64,000 bases of DNA from Paenibacillus dendritiformis. GTDB lineage: Bacteria; Bacillota; Bacilli; Paenibacillales; Paenibacillaceae. Positions 1 to 9,297 of this stretch are shown one piece after another. Positions within the stretch are counted from its first letter, which is position 1. Every line of letters begins with the position of its first letter. Position numbers and translations under genes: made by a program. The notes under the pieces are model-generated. The model had not been told where the DNA came from. It saw only the letters and a program-made list of their open reading frames with translations, and ran no database searches. The stretch lies in contig NZ_AP025344.1 of assembly GCF_021654795.1 (NCBI RefSeq), forward strand, positions 4,464,501 to 4,528,500, given 5' to 3'.

Positions 1-1400
1 ATCTCTTCCAGCTCGAACGATACGAGCAGTACGGCCTTGCCTGCGTCGCGCTGGGCGATTAATTGCTTATGCACGAATTCGATCGCGCCGACGTCCAGCC
101 CCCGCGTCGGCTGGGCGGCGACGAGCAGCTTCGGATCTTTGTCGATCTCGCGCGCGATAATGATCTTCTGCTGGTTCCCGCCGGACATCGCCCGCACCTG
201 CGTATGGATGCTTGGCGTCCGGATATCGAACTGCTCGACATACCGCTCCGCCACCTGCTTAACCGCCTGCTGATCCATGAAGCCTTTGCGTGTGAACTTC
301 GGGCTGTCGTAGGATTTGAGCACGGAGTTCTCGCTGACGTCGAAGTCAAGCACCAGTCCATGCTTGTGACGATCCTGAGGGATATAGGAAATACCCTTGT
401 CCGAAGCGGCCCGCGGCGACGCATCCGTCACATCCTGTCCCGCCAGCCGAATCTGTCCGCCCGCGGTCCGGCGCATGCCGGTGATCGCCTCGATGAGTTC
501 ATTCTGACCGTTGCCGTCAACGCCGGCGATGCCGACAATCTCTCCGGCGCGCACGCGGAAGCTGACGCCGTCCACGGCATGCTGCCCGTGCTCATCCTTC
601 ACGATCAGGTTCTGGACCTCAAGCATGACATCCTGCGGCGTTGCCGCTGCCTTGTCCGTCTTGAATTCGACATGCTTGCCGACCATCTTCTCGGCCAACA
701 TCTCCGGATCGGTCTCGGACACGAGGACGGTGTCGATGACTTTGCCCCGGCGGATGATCGTGCAGCGGTCAGCGACCTCCATAATTTCCTTCAGCTTGTG
801 CGTGATGAGCAGAATCGACTTGCCTTCCGCAGCCAGCCGCTTCATGATGTGCAGCAGCTCCTCGATCTCCTGCGGCGTCAGCACCGCGGTCGGCTCGTCG
901 AAAATAATAATCTCGGCGCCGCGATACAGCGTTTTCATAATTTCGACGCGCTGCTGCATGCCGACGGAGATCGACTCGATGACCGCCTCCGGCTTCACAT
1001 TCAGCCCGTACTGCTCGGACAACTGCCGTATTTTCGCTGCAGCGCCTTTCAAATCCATCTTTATGCCTCGCGTCGGCTCCATGCCGAGCACGATATTTTC
1101 CGTAACCGTAAAGGGGTGAACAAGCTTGAAGTGCTGATGCACCATGCCGATGCCGCATTCAATCGCCTTGTTCGGGCCGTCCATCACAATCGGCCGGCCG
1201 TTCAGCTCAATACTGCCTTCATCAGGCTGATATAATCCGAATACGATATTCATCAATGTCGATTTGCCGGCGCCGTTTTCGCCGAGAAGCGCGTGAATTT
1301 CGCCTTTTTTCAACTGCAGGCTGATTTGATCGTTTGCTACTATGCCGGGAAAGCGCTTTGTAATTCCTTTCAGCTCCAGTACGATATCTCCCTTGTGCAT
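1..1400 (-). CDS. ABC transporter ATP-binding protein, nucleoside/simple-sugar type (partial, runs off left edge)
   Basis: Reads leftwards from ATG at 1398-1400 and is still open at base 1, so about 466 codons are present of a family that is usually near 510. The first ATPase domain has Walker A GENGAGKST near residue 38, the Q-loop segment MVHQHF, a signature-like SVGMQQRVEI and Walker B IIIFDEPTAVLTP. The second domain has GVDGNGQNE in place of Walker A and the signature SGGNQQKIIIAREI. Two fused ATPase domains of this kind serve BMP-dependent nucleoside importers such as B. subtilis NupO. The BMP lipoprotein gene is just upstream on the same strand and permeases would be expected beyond the edge. 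RBS GGAGGGG precedes the start. Guanosine or purine nucleosides are the likely substrate by family, not proven. Confidence 0.9.
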   Translation of the reverse strand, partial: MHKGDIVLELKGITKRFPGIVANDQISLQLKKGEIHALLGENGAGKSTLMNIVFGLYQPDEGSIELNGRPIVMDGPNKAIECGIGMVHQHFKLVHPFTVTENIVLGMEPTRGIKMDLKGAAAKIRQLSEQYGLNVKPEAVIESISVGMQQRVEIMKTLYRGAEIIIFDEPTAVLTPQEIEELLHIMKRLAAEGKSILLITHKLKEIMEVADRCTIIRRGKVIDTVLVSETDPEMLAEKMVGKHVEFKTDKAAATPQDVMLEVQNLIVKDEHGQHAVDGVSFRVRAGEIVGIAGVDGNGQNELIEAITGMRRTAGGQIRLAGQDVTDASPRAASDKGISYIPQDRHKHGLVLDFDVSENSVLKSYDSPKFTRKGFMDQQAVKQVAERYVEQFDIRTPSIHTQVRAMSGGNQQKIIIAREIDKDPKLLVAAQPTRGLDVGAIEFVHKQLIAQRDAGKAVLLVSFELEE

Positions 1401-1423
1401 ATGGCGTTCCCCTCCGTAACACA

Positions 1424-1452
1424 TCTCCCCGCCGGTCAAGCGGGCGGGGAGA
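1424..1452 (-). terminator. Intercistronic stem-loop between BMP lipoprotein and ATPase genes
   Basis: A perfect 10-bp inverted repeat (1424-1433 TCTCCCCGCC with 1443-1452) encloses a 9-base loop directly after the BMP stop codon. No T-run follows on the minus strand, so it is more likely an attenuator or RNA-stabilising hairpin that lowers ATPase expression relative to the binding protein than a full terminator. Confidence 0.5.
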
Positions 1453-1465
1453 CGGTATGGTGAAA

Positions 1466-2500
1466 TTAAGTCGTCGGCACTTCAATCTCGCCGTTCATAA
1501 TCTTTGCACGGTATTCTTCGACTTTATCCAATATGTCCTTCGGCACGTTTTTGTCGGAAGTCGGCGCAATATCGACGCCTTTTTCCTTCAGACCCATCGA
1601 GGTCACCTTTCCGCCAGGGAAGTTGCCGTCCGCCAATGCCTTGGAAATCGTGTAGACCGCTTCGTCGACCTTCTTAATCATCGAGGTCAGCGTGACATCA
1701 TCGCCGAACTCAAGCGACTGGTCTTTGTCGACGCCGATAACCCACACGCGGTCGCCGCGCTTCACGCGCTCTTTCGCTTCATTGAACACGCCGTTCCCCG
1801 TCAAGCCCGATGCGTGGAAAATAATATCGACGCCATCATCATAGAGCGTGGAAGCGGCCGATTTTCCCATATCGACGCGGGTGAACTGTCCCGTGTAAAT
1901 CGCTTTGAAGGAAGCATCCGGATTCACGGCCTTGACGCCTTCGCGGAAGCCGGCTTCGAAGCGCTTGATGACCGGAATTTCCATGCCGCCGACGAATCCG
2001 ATTTTATTCGATTTCGTCATCGAGCCGGCGATAACGCCGACCAGGAACGCGCCTTCGTTTTCTTTGAAGGAGACGGAAGCGACGTTCGGCACGATGATGT
2101 CCGAATCGACGATACCCAGCTTCGAGTCCGGATTTTCCTGCGCAATCTTCGTTACCGCCTTGTCGAGCGTGGCAGCAGTCGCCCAAGTCAGGTCATAGCC
2201 GCCCTTGACGAATTGATTCAGGTTTGGCTCCACTTCGCCGTCGTTTTTCGGTTCCAAATATTTGACTTCATAGCCAAGATCGTCGCGCAGCTTCTGCAGT
2301 CCTTCCCATGCGCTCTGGTTGAACGATTTGTCGTTCACGCTGCCCATATCGGTAACCATCCCGACCTTGAGCTTCTTCCCGCCGCCTTCAGCGCCTTCGC
2401 CGCCGCCGGCGTTCGTGCCCCCGGATTTGTTGCCGCAGCCGGCCAGAGCGAAGGTGAACAATAGCATCGCTGATAAGACCAACAACATCGATTTTTTCAT
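1466..2500 (-). CDS. BMP family substrate-binding lipoprotein of nucleoside ABC transporter
   Basis: A 344-residue protein. The start is the ATG at 2498-2500, behind AAGGGGGA, rather than the longer in-frame start upstream. It begins MKKSMLLVLSAML and has a lipobox LAGC, so it should be lipid-anchored outside the membrane. The mature part begins with a Gly-rich linker, then KVGMVTDMGSVNDKSFNQSAWEGL, the typical start of the Med/BMP (PnrA) fold, with later segments GVIAGSMTKSNKIGFVGGMEIP and IIFHASGLTG. The family binds purine nucleosides (B. subtilis NupN, Treponema PnrA). It lies 63 bp downstream of deoB, so uptake and pentose-phosphate salvage are probably co-expressed. Confidence 0.9.
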   Translation of the reverse strand: MKKSMLLVLSAMLLFTFALAGCGNKSGGTNAGGGEGAEGGGKKLKVGMVTDMGSVNDKSFNQSAWEGLQKLRDDLGYEVKYLEPKNDGEVEPNLNQFVKGGYDLTWATAATLDKAVTKIAQENPDSKLGIVDSDIIVPNVASVSFKENEGAFLVGVIAGSMTKSNKIGFVGGMEIPVIKRFEAGFREGVKAVNPDASFKAIYTGQFTRVDMGKSAASTLYDDGVDIIFHASGLTGNGVFNEAKERVKRGDRVWVIGVDKDQSLEFGDDVTLTSMIKKVDEAVYTISKALADGNFPGGKVTSMGLKEKGVDIAPTSDKNVPKDILDKVEEYRAKIMNGEIEVPTT

Positions 2501-2563
2501 GACGAGTTCCCCCTTGAGATTAATGAATCCTTCTTCGTCTTGCATCTATCTGAAGCGAGCACG

Positions 2564-3745
2564 TCAGCGGGCCGTCAACAGCGATAAAAAGCTGGTCCCG
2601 TGACCTGTTCCCGTGACGCCGAAGTTTTCGGCCAGCGTGGCGGCCAAGTCGGCAAAGGTCGAGCGCACTCCGATGGAAGCGGTCTTGCCCGCAAACGCCG
2701 GATTGTAGATGAGAATCGGCACATACTCGCGCGTATGATCCGTCCCGGCATGAATCGGGTCATTCCCGTGATCGGCCGTAATGATGAGCAGGTCTTTCTC
2801 GCCGACCCGTTCCATCATCTTCGGCAGGGCCCGATCGAACTCTTCCAGGCAGCGGGCATAGCCCTCCGGATCGCGGCGGTGGCCGTACAGGGAATCAAAA
2901 TCAACCAGATTGGTAAAGATGAGCCCTTTGCCGGCGTCCCCTAACCGCTCGATCGTCGTCTCAATCCCGTGCGAATTGCTCTTGGTAGGATAGGAATGAT
3001 TGATTCCGCTTCCCGAGAAGATATCGTTGATTTTCCCCACCGATACCACATCATACCCGCTCTCGGAGATGGAATTCAGCACCGTCTTCGCCGGCGGAGC
3101 AAGCGCGTAATCATGACGATTGGCGGTCCGCTTGAAGTTGCCCGGCTCGCCGACGTACGGCCGCGCGATCACCCGTCCGACAGCATACGGCGCGGTCAGC
3201 GTCATCTCCCGCGCAATTTTGCAGGCCGCATACAGCTCATCCAGCGGAATGATATCCTCATGCGCCGCAATCTGGAAGACGCTGTCCGCGGACGTGTATA
3301 CGATCCAGGCGCCGGTGCGCATCTGCTCTTCGCCGTACTCATTCAGCACATCCGTGCCGGAAGCCGGCCGGTTGCAGAGCACCTTGCGTCCCGTCTTCTC
3401 TTCGAAAGCCTTAATGAGGGGCTCCGGAAATCCTTCAGGGTAGACCTCGAACGGAATGTCGACATGCAGGCCCATCAGCTCCCAATGGCCCGTCATCGTA
3501 TCTTTGCCGACGGAAGTCTCCGCCATTTTGCCGTAAAAGGCCAGCGGAGATGCGGCCGGAGGAATATGCGGCAGATCCGCGATATTCCCAAGACCGAGCG
3601 CCTGCAGATTAGGCAGCTGAATCGTCGGTACGCGCTCCGCGATATGGCCGAGCGTATGAGAGCCGGCATCGCCGAAGCGTTCCGCATCCGGAAGCTCCCC
3701 GATTCCTACGCTATCCATGACGACCACACATACTCGTTCAAACAT
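2564..3745 (-). CDS. deoB: Phosphopentomutase
   Basis: Interconverts (deoxy)ribose-1-phosphate and (deoxy)ribose-5-phosphate in nucleoside breakdown. The 393-residue length is usual for DeoB. ATG at 3743-3745 follows AGAGGAGTGG. Alkaline-phosphatase superfamily metal ligands are visible: MDSVGIGELPDA at the N-terminus, then ITADHGNDP and HTREYVP near residues 325-345; the phosphorylated Thr lies in GKDTMTGHWELMG. The open frame extends upstream to 3904 but that part lacks family similarity. Same-strand neighbours downstream are the nucleoside ABC transporter genes, and deoD lies 1.2 kb away, which makes this a nucleoside-salvage neighbourhood. Confidence 0.96.
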   Translation of the reverse strand: MFERVCVVVMDSVGIGELPDAERFGDAGSHTLGHIAERVPTIQLPNLQALGLGNIADLPHIPPAASPLAFYGKMAETSVGKDTMTGHWELMGLHVDIPFEVYPEGFPEPLIKAFEEKTGRKVLCNRPASGTDVLNEYGEEQMRTGAWIVYTSADSVFQIAAHEDIIPLDELYAACKIAREMTLTAPYAVGRVIARPYVGEPGNFKRTANRHDYALAPPAKTVLNSISESGYDVVSVGKINDIFSGSGINHSYPTKSNSHGIETTIERLGDAGKGLIFTNLVDFDSLYGHRRDPEGYARCLEEFDRALPKMMERVGEKDLLIITADHGNDPIHAGTDHTREYVPILIYNPAFAGKTASIGVRSTFADLAATLAENFGVTGTGHGTSFLSLLTAR

Positions 3746-3902
3746 GTTTACCACTCCTCTTCTGTTCTCCAAGTTGTCTAATCGGACACTGCCGCCGGCA
3801 CTTGGTTCTCCGGCGAATGTCATGTAATATATAGATGTATAAATGTAATTATGGTTTTTGGACAGGCAATATATCCATATTCCTGCCGAGAAAGGAGAAT
3901 CC

Positions 3903-4634
3903 ATGCTCAGCAGTTTGCAGCACGTTTTTTTATTACAGGATTTATCTCAGGAGGATTTCGACCAGATCCTTCCCTTGGTCAAAACCCGAACCTACAAAAA
4001 GAACCAGATACTCATCCATGAGGATGATGATAGTTCCGATATATATATTCTGCGGGAGGGACTCGTAAAAGTATATCGCCTTTATCACGACAAGGAAATT
4101 ATTTTGAACTTCCAGTTCCCCGGAGATATCATCGGCGAGATGGAGACGATTGCCACCTACCCTCGGCGCGTCGCGACCGTAGAAACGATGGAAACCTCCC
4201 ATTTCTGGATTATGAACCGTTCCGATTTCATCTCGATCATGGAAAGACACCCGTCGGTGCTGAAGCGGGCCTATAACCGGCTGCTCGATCACTTGAGCAA
4301 TATGAACAACAAAGTCCGCTACCTCTCGTATCTTGACGTGCGGCTGAAGCTGGCGAACTTGCTCCTGGACCTGTATTACAATCTGGGCAAGCCAGCTGAA
4401 TCCGCTTACAAGATCGACTGTAAAGTAACGCATCACCTCTTGGCCAACATGATTGGCGTGACCCGCGAATCGATCTCGAAGGTCATGCGCGAACTGCAGG
4501 ATGAAGGCGTGCTGATGATGAATCAGAAGTACATTTACATCACCGATCTGGAGAAGCTTCAGTCGATGTGCGATGATATGGACGATTCGCCCGCTTACCG
4601 CAAATGGCGTTCGCAAGATATCTCCCAACCGTAA
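3903..4634 (+). CDS. Crp/Fnr family transcriptional regulator
   Basis: A 243-residue cytoplasmic regulator starting at ATG 3903, with AAAGGAG at about 3892. Residues 10-130 form a cyclic-nucleotide-binding-like beta barrel (FPGDIIGEMETIATYPRRVATVET). The C-terminus carries a winged helix-turn-helix, HHLLANMIGVTRESISKVMRELQDEGVL. Only two cysteines occur, far apart, so no Fnr iron-sulfur cluster is expected, and the cAMP-contact Arg-Ser pair is not evident, so the ligand is unknown. It diverges from deoB with 157 bp between the starts and is followed on the same strand by deoD, so nucleoside salvage genes are possible targets (inference). Confidence 0.9.
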   Translation: MLSSLQHVFLLQDLSQEDFDQILPLVKTRTYKKNQILIHEDDDSSDIYILREGLVKVYRLYHDKEIILNFQFPGDIIGEMETIATYPRRVATVETMETSHFWIMNRSDFISIMERHPSVLKRAYNRLLDHLSNMNNKVRYLSYLDVRLKLANLLLDLYYNLGKPAESAYKIDCKVTHHLLANMIGVTRESISKVMRELQDEGVLMMNQKYIYITDLEKLQSMCDDMDDSPAYRKWRSQDISQP

Positions 4635-4914
4635 AAATCCATGGTCCAACTATGCGCCATGCGAGTATGGAACGAATGGCGGCTGCCGACGATAAGGTCG
4701 GAGCCGTTTGTCATATCTTGATTATAAATGGCGAAGAAGGCGCATTCAGTTACCGACCCGTCAATAATTTGGTGAAATTGTTCACAGAATATAAGGGCAC
4801 GCCATTACGGTTTTTGCATCCGCGTTCATGGTATCGTATAAAGACAAGTAACCGTTTTCATATTAACTATAACGGTTCCAAATTCATTTGTGAAGGACAA
4901 TGGAGGGATTCAGC

Positions 4915-5625
4915 ATGAGTATTCATTTGGAAGCACAAGTTGGAGACATTGCGCCCGTCGTCTTAATGCCTGGCGATCCGCTTCGCGCGAAATACATCGC
5001 GGAGACGTTCCTGGAGAACGCCGCTTGCTACAATCAGGTGCGCGGCATGCTCGGCTACACGGGAACCTATAAAGGACATAAAGTATCGATTCAAGGCTCC
5101 GGCATGGGGATTCCTTCCTTCTCCATATATGCGACGGAACTGATTAAAGATTATGGCTGCAAAACCATCATCCGCATCGGGACATGCGGCGCGATTCAAG
5201 AAGACGTGAAGCTGCGCGACGTGCTGCTGGCGCAAGCGGTATGCACCGACTCTTCCATCAACAAGCATTACTTCCCGGATGCCGAGTTCGCCCCGATCGC
5301 GACATTCGATCTGCTTCGCACCGCCTATGAGATCGGCCAGGAAAAAGGGCTTCATCTCCGGGTAGGGAACATCTTCTCCTCGGATCATTTCTATGCCGAC
5401 AATGTAGAGATGCAGACGAAGATGGGCAAATACGGAGTTCTCGCTGTCGAAATGGAGACGGCCGCGCTTTATATTTTGGCGGCCAAGTACGGCATTGACG
5501 CCTTGGCGATGTTCACCGTCAGCGATCACATTCTGACCGGAGAGCAGACGACGGCCCAAGAGCGGCAGACCACGTTCAACGACATGATCGAAGTCGCGCT
5601 GGAGACGGCGATTCGCGGTAAATAA
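4915..5625 (+). CDS. deoD: Purine nucleoside phosphorylase, DeoD type
   Basis: Cleaves purine (deoxy)nucleosides with phosphate to free base and (deoxy)ribose-1-phosphate, which DeoB then isomerises. 236 residues, normal for the hexameric bacterial family. ATG 4915 follows GGAGGGATT. Visible family segments are VVLMPGDPLRAKYIAETFLE near residue 15, GSGMGIPSFSIYATEL, RIGTCGAIQ, EMETAALY (nucleoside binding) and the catalytic-loop VSDHILTGE near residue 203. The 280 bp upstream have no convincing gene and probably hold its promoter. A strong terminator follows at 5650. Confidence 0.97.
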   Translation: MSIHLEAQVGDIAPVVLMPGDPLRAKYIAETFLENAACYNQVRGMLGYTGTYKGHKVSIQGSGMGIPSFSIYATELIKDYGCKTIIRIGTCGAIQEDVKLRDVLLAQAVCTDSSINKHYFPDAEFAPIATFDLLRTAYEIGQEKGLHLRVGNIFSSDHFYADNVEMQTKMGKYGVLAVEMETAALYILAAKYGIDALAMFTVSDHILTGEQTTAQERQTTFNDMIEVALETAIRGK

Positions 5626-5649
5626 GACAAACGTACAGACAGGAAAGAA

Positions 5650-5691
5650 GGGGCAGCCTGCGGTCCATGCCAAGACCGGGCTGCCCCTTTT
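5650..5691 (+). terminator. Rho-independent terminator after deoD
   Basis: GGGGCAGCC at 5650-5658 pairs with 5679-5687, with an inner CGGT/ACCG extension, followed by TTTT. The converging membrane-protein gene ends at 5704, so the hairpin may serve both directions. Confidence 0.85.
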
Positions 5692-5703
5692 CTTCATGCT
5701 CAT

Positions 5704-6009
5704 TCACTTCATCCGCACGATTTTGCTGCTCAGCCGTTCCTCCCAACGCCGCATCTTCTCCTGCTTGATGCGCTTCAGCTCCTGCTCGGTCTCTTCATCC
5801 ACGCCCAGAAGGCGGTGCAGATGGGCGGCAATGATAAGCAGGGCGAACGCGCACCAGACGATGCCGAACCAGAAGGACGGCGTCCACCCCGCCTTGAAAG
5901 ACAGCTTCGGCAGGACGATCACGAGCATGACAAGGGCAGCTCCTATCGACAGGACATGCTTCCATATCTTACGCTTCGAAGAACGGAAATAAGACATTCG
6001 GTTCATCAT
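5704..6009 (-). CDS. Small two-helix membrane protein of unknown function
   Basis: A 101-residue protein starting at the first of two adjacent ATGs (6007-6009), 8 bases after GGAG. The N-terminus is basic (MMNRMSYFRSSKRKIWKH). Two hydrophobic segments follow, near residues 20-36 (VLSIGAALVMLVIVLP) and 45-63 (FWFGIVWCAFALLIIAAHL). A charged, coiled-coil-like tail (EETEQELKRIKQEKMRRWEERL) ends it. I do not recognise the family. It is a separate leftward unit downstream of yheA. Confidence 0.75.
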   Translation of the reverse strand: MMNRMSYFRSSKRKIWKHVLSIGAALVMLVIVLPKLSFKAGWTPSFWFGIVWCAFALLIIAAHLHRLLGVDEETEQELKRIKQEKMRRWEERLSSKIVRMK

Positions 6010-6184
6010 GGCAATCGCTCCTTCATCGTCAACGATGTCAGCCAGGGGCGCCATCGTTCTGTTCTCCTATAGCTTGGCTATAGTAGAGCGTATGCCGCAT
6101 CAATAGATAACATGCCAGATCGTTCAAGCCGCAGCACTTGCGCAACTGCCTGCCGTGCCGGGCTCGCGCGGGACGCGGGCCGGA

Positions 6185-6523
6185 TTAGCCGTACAGATGG
6201 CCGAGCGCATCGGACACGATCTTGTTCACATCCTGAATCACGACCGCGAGCCGCCGTTCCGCTTCGAACAGCTTCGCGATCTCGGTATTCATGCTGATCA
6301 CTTCATACAGCTTCTCCATTTTGTCAAGCTCCGACTGTTCCGGCATCTCGCCGGTCATCATCTTCTGCTGCATCTCCATCTGGCGCAGGCGGAAATCATC
6401 CAGCATCCGCTTGCTGTCCGCGTCGGCCTCAATCGCCTGCATCGCCGTCTCGACGTCCTTCGCCTCTTCCGACTGCTGCAAGGCGCGCGCCAGTTCATGG
6501 GCTTGATCGTATACACTCATCAT
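6185..6523 (-). CDS. YlbF/YheA family protein (UPF0342)
   Basis: 112 residues, almost wholly helical, with the family segments ADADSKRMLDDFRLRQMEMQQKMMTGE and KLFEAERRLAVVIQDVNKIVSDAL. It resembles B. subtilis YheA, a paralogue of the YlbF/YmcA factors linked to RNase Y and development; its own role is not established. The start is ATG 6521-6523 after AAAGGATG, with a second ATG two codons on. It sits 66 bp downstream of the yheB-like gene on the same strand, and yheCD-like genes lie just beyond, the same neighbourhood as in B. subtilis. Confidence 0.85.
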   Translation of the reverse strand: MMSVYDQAHELARALQQSEEAKDVETAMQAIEADADSKRMLDDFRLRQMEMQQKMMTGEMPEQSELDKMEKLYEVISMNTEIAKLFEAERRLAVVIQDVNKIVSDALGHLYG

Positions 6524-6589
6524 TTCTCATCCTTTCCGTTCTTCCTCGTTAGTCAGCATACCATACGGGAGCGGCCGCTGTCGCGGGCG

Positions 6590-7765
6590 CTACGAGCCGA
6601 CCGCAAGCAGAATCAGCGACTGGATCAAGCCGATAATCCCCCCAAGCAGCGCCCCGAGCCATGTGATGGCGCGGAACTCCTTGCCCGATACGCTCAAAAT
6701 AATCGTCTCCAGCCGCTCGATCGGGAATTGCTCCACCTGCGAACGAACCACATCCTCCAAGCGGGCGGCGCGCATCACTTTGTCCAGATTGCGATCCAGC
6801 AGCCCAATCGCGCAATCGACGAGCCGCGGCACATAAGGCTGCCACGTCTCCCGGCTCTCCTCCAGCCAGCGGCTCGGCCTCGCGTCCCCCCAGCGCTCCA
6901 GGCGGCGGCTCCACTGCAGCCATGACTTCGCGAGGCCGGCAATCAGGACGGCAGGCTCGGAACCATCGCCCGACCAGGCGCGCAGCAGATCGGCCGGCGG
7001 CTGGCTCAGCCATTCCTCCAGCTTCCGCTCCAGCATTCGGGTCACGGTCTCATGGACCTTGTCGGAGCGGAGCTGCTCCGCCAGCAGGGGCGTAATCCGC
7101 GTCACCAGCTTGTCTTCATCGACGAAGATAGCCGCCATCACCCCCATGAAGCCTTTCGACCGGTCGACGAACTCCTTCGCCATCCGAAGCAGCATACGCT
7201 GCCCGCTGGACGACAGCAGCTCCCGTTCAATCGACAGCAGGATGGCGGAAGCCGCCTTGCCTGCCAGCTGGTTCAGGGTCTCCTCCTGCCCTTCCGGCAG
7301 GAACTCGGACAGCGGGCGCTCTTCCCAGCCGCTGCCCGCCAAGCCGCGCCGGATTCCCGACTCGGTCAGCTTGTCGAGCCGCTCCCCCCATGCCTCGCAC
7401 AGCTCAGGCCAGCTTCGGCCGGGGAAGCCGATCGAGATCCATTCGCGCAGCGTTCGCTCATCCGCCAGCAGCCGGTCGGCGAAGCCCGTCAAGCCGGCCG
7501 CCGCCCGCTCCCGTACCTCCGGCTGGCGGAGCATCGCCCGCAGCCCGTCGCTGGTCACCAAATATTCCGATACAACTTCCCCCAGCGATACCGCAATATC
7601 CGCCTTCCGCTTCGGAATGAGACCGGGCGTGAAGGGCACTCTCCGCCCGAACAGATGAATCGGCTGCCGCGGATGGAACAGCATCTTGATCGCAAAGTGA
7701 TTCGTAATGCCGCCGACGAACGCGGCCACAATGACGCTAAATAGAATAAATAACCAATTGGGCAC
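6590..7765 (-). CDS. DUF445 family membrane protein (YheB-like)
   Basis: 391 residues. The N-terminal membrane segment LFILFSVIVAAFVGGITNHFAIKMLFHPRQP and the following GRRVPFTPGLIPKRKADIAVSLGEVVSEYL are diagnostic of DUF445 proteins. The C-terminus FRAITWLGALLGGIIGLIQSLILLAVGS is a second membrane anchor, with a long helical, soluble middle. Function unknown; the B. subtilis homologue YheB neighbours yheA and yheCD, as here. It is divergent from the YheC/YheD operon, with 155 bp between the starts. Confidence 0.88.
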   Translation of the reverse strand: MPNWLFILFSVIVAAFVGGITNHFAIKMLFHPRQPIHLFGRRVPFTPGLIPKRKADIAVSLGEVVSEYLVTSDGLRAMLRQPEVRERAAAGLTGFADRLLADERTLREWISIGFPGRSWPELCEAWGERLDKLTESGIRRGLAGSGWEERPLSEFLPEGQEETLNQLAGKAASAILLSIERELLSSSGQRMLLRMAKEFVDRSKGFMGVMAAIFVDEDKLVTRITPLLAEQLRSDKVHETVTRMLERKLEEWLSQPPADLLRAWSGDGSEPAVLIAGLAKSWLQWSRRLERWGDARPSRWLEESRETWQPYVPRLVDCAIGLLDRNLDKVMRAARLEDVVRSQVEQFPIERLETIILSVSGKEFRAITWLGALLGGIIGLIQSLILLAVGS

Positions 7766-7920
7766 GCCGAATGCCTCCTTTCCTGATGTAGGTCAATCAC
7801 CAAGGGAAATATGTCCTCATATGATGAAATTACGTATGCGGTTCACCTGTATATATATCGACCCCAGCCCGGTGCATACCGTGATTCATCATGCAAGTCG
7901 TCGTTGGAAGGAGAACCAAC

Positions 7921-9282
7921 ATGTTGAAATCAAAAGTGAGGCTCCACGTTGTGAGCGCCGGCATCTTGCGGGAAGACATGATCATGTTGGGCGACAGCTA
8001 TGTCAAACAATGGAAAATTCCCGTAAACCATCCGATTACGATCCGCTTCGGTTCCTTCAGACAGAGCGTGACCGTATCCTCCGTTCCCAAATCTGACGGG
8101 CTCCGGATCAGTCACGCGCTTGCCCGCAATATGGGACTGTCGAACGGCGTTCCTCTGCGGTTGACGTATGCCCAACAGACGTTGAAAATCGGGCCGCTCA
8201 TCGGCGTCCTGATCAGCCGGGATTATCCCGCCGTTCCGGATCGGCCGTTCGGCACGATTACCGCCTTCTGCCGGGAGATGGTCGATGCCTGCCATTCCCA
8301 AGGAGCCGTTGCCTGCTTCTTCACGCCGGAACATGTGAAGGACTCTCAACGGATACAGGCATGGGTGTATACCAAAGGATGCTGGCAGCTTACCAGCATG
8401 CCGATCCCGGATGTCGTGAACAATCGCTTGACGTCGCGATCTCTGGAGAACAAACCTAGCGTACAGCATTTCATGAAAGAAGTAAAATCGCGTTACCAGT
8501 CCCATGTGTTCAATGAAAAGTTTCTGGATAAGACCGAGGTGTTCGACGCGTTAAAGGCCAGTTCGGAGTTGACCCGCTACTTGCCGGAATCGCATCTGCT
8601 GCGCAGCTACTCTACCCTCAAGACGATGAGCGGACGCTATCAGACCCTCTTCCTGAAGCCGGCCCGGGGAAGCCTCGGCAAAGGCATCATCTGCATCAAC
8701 CGTACCTCGGATAACGGGTTTCAAGCCCTTTATTCCAATATTAGCGGCACCAAGCGCCAGAACTTCAGCAGCTTAACCAAGCTGTTTTCTACCCTGTCCG
8801 GGAAGCTGAAGACGAACCGCTACCAGATTCAACAAGGCTTGAATCTGATCGATTATGCCAAGCGTCCAATCGATTTCCGGGCCCTCGTTCAGAAAAACAT
8901 ACACGGCCGCTGGAGCATCACGTCTATCGTCGCCCGAACCGCGAGCACACAGCATTTCGTGTCGAATGTGGCGCGGGGCGGAACGCTCAGCACCGTCAAG
9001 GAAGCCGTCGGCCGATCGAATCTGCCCTCCGGGGCGAAGAACGATATCGTGGGCAAGCTGCAGCGGGCGGCGCTTGATATCGCGAAGGGGATCGATACGC
9101 ATATTCCCGCTCACTTCGGTGAATTGGGAATTGACCTGGCTATCGACACGTCAGGGAAAGTGTGGCTGCTTGAAGTCAACTCCAAGCCTTCCAAAAATGA
9201 CAATACTCCACTGAACGTCAACCGAGTCCGTCCCTCCGTCCGCAAAACAGTGGAATATGCCCGGTATTTATCCGGATTTTGA
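7921..9282 (+). CDS. YheC/YheD family ATP-grasp protein 1 (YheD-like, long form)
   Basis: 453 residues; ATG 7921 follows GGAAGGAG. Residues 1-95 are an extra N-terminal domain ending in LKIGPLIGVL, which marks the YheD-like long form. The rest is an ATP-grasp fold: nucleotide loop FLKPARGSLGKGI, substrate strand DFRALVQKNIHGRW, and the metal-binding WLLEVNSKPSK at the C-terminus. Family members are linked to the endospore coat in B. subtilis; their ligase substrate is unknown. First gene of a five-gene operon. A CATACC/ATAT pair at about 7850-7885 hints at a sporulation sigma promoter, but the match is weak. Confidence 0.9.
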   Translation: MLKSKVRLHVVSAGILREDMIMLGDSYVKQWKIPVNHPITIRFGSFRQSVTVSSVPKSDGLRISHALARNMGLSNGVPLRLTYAQQTLKIGPLIGVLISRDYPAVPDRPFGTITAFCREMVDACHSQGAVACFFTPEHVKDSQRIQAWVYTKGCWQLTSMPIPDVVNNRLTSRSLENKPSVQHFMKEVKSRYQSHVFNEKFLDKTEVFDALKASSELTRYLPESHLLRSYSTLKTMSGRYQTLFLKPARGSLGKGIICINRTSDNGFQALYSNISGTKRQNFSSLTKLFSTLSGKLKTNRYQIQQGLNLIDYAKRPIDFRALVQKNIHGRWSITSIVARTASTQHFVSNVARGGTLSTVKEAVGRSNLPSGAKNDIVGKLQRAALDIAKGIDTHIPAHFGELGIDLAIDTSGKVWLLEVNSKPSKNDNTPLNVNRVRPSVRKTVEYARYLSGF

Positions 9283-9297
9283 GGAGGTGACAGCGAA

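Noticed and set aside
63..1235. 390-codon rightward frame
   Set aside because: Exactly antisense to the ABC ATPase, whose motifs are unmistakable; Arg/His/Leu-rich composition typical of shadow frames in GC-rich DNA.
4604..4918. 104-codon frame between crp-like gene and deoD
   Set aside because: Starts inside the upstream gene, has no ribosome binding site and no recognisable sequence.
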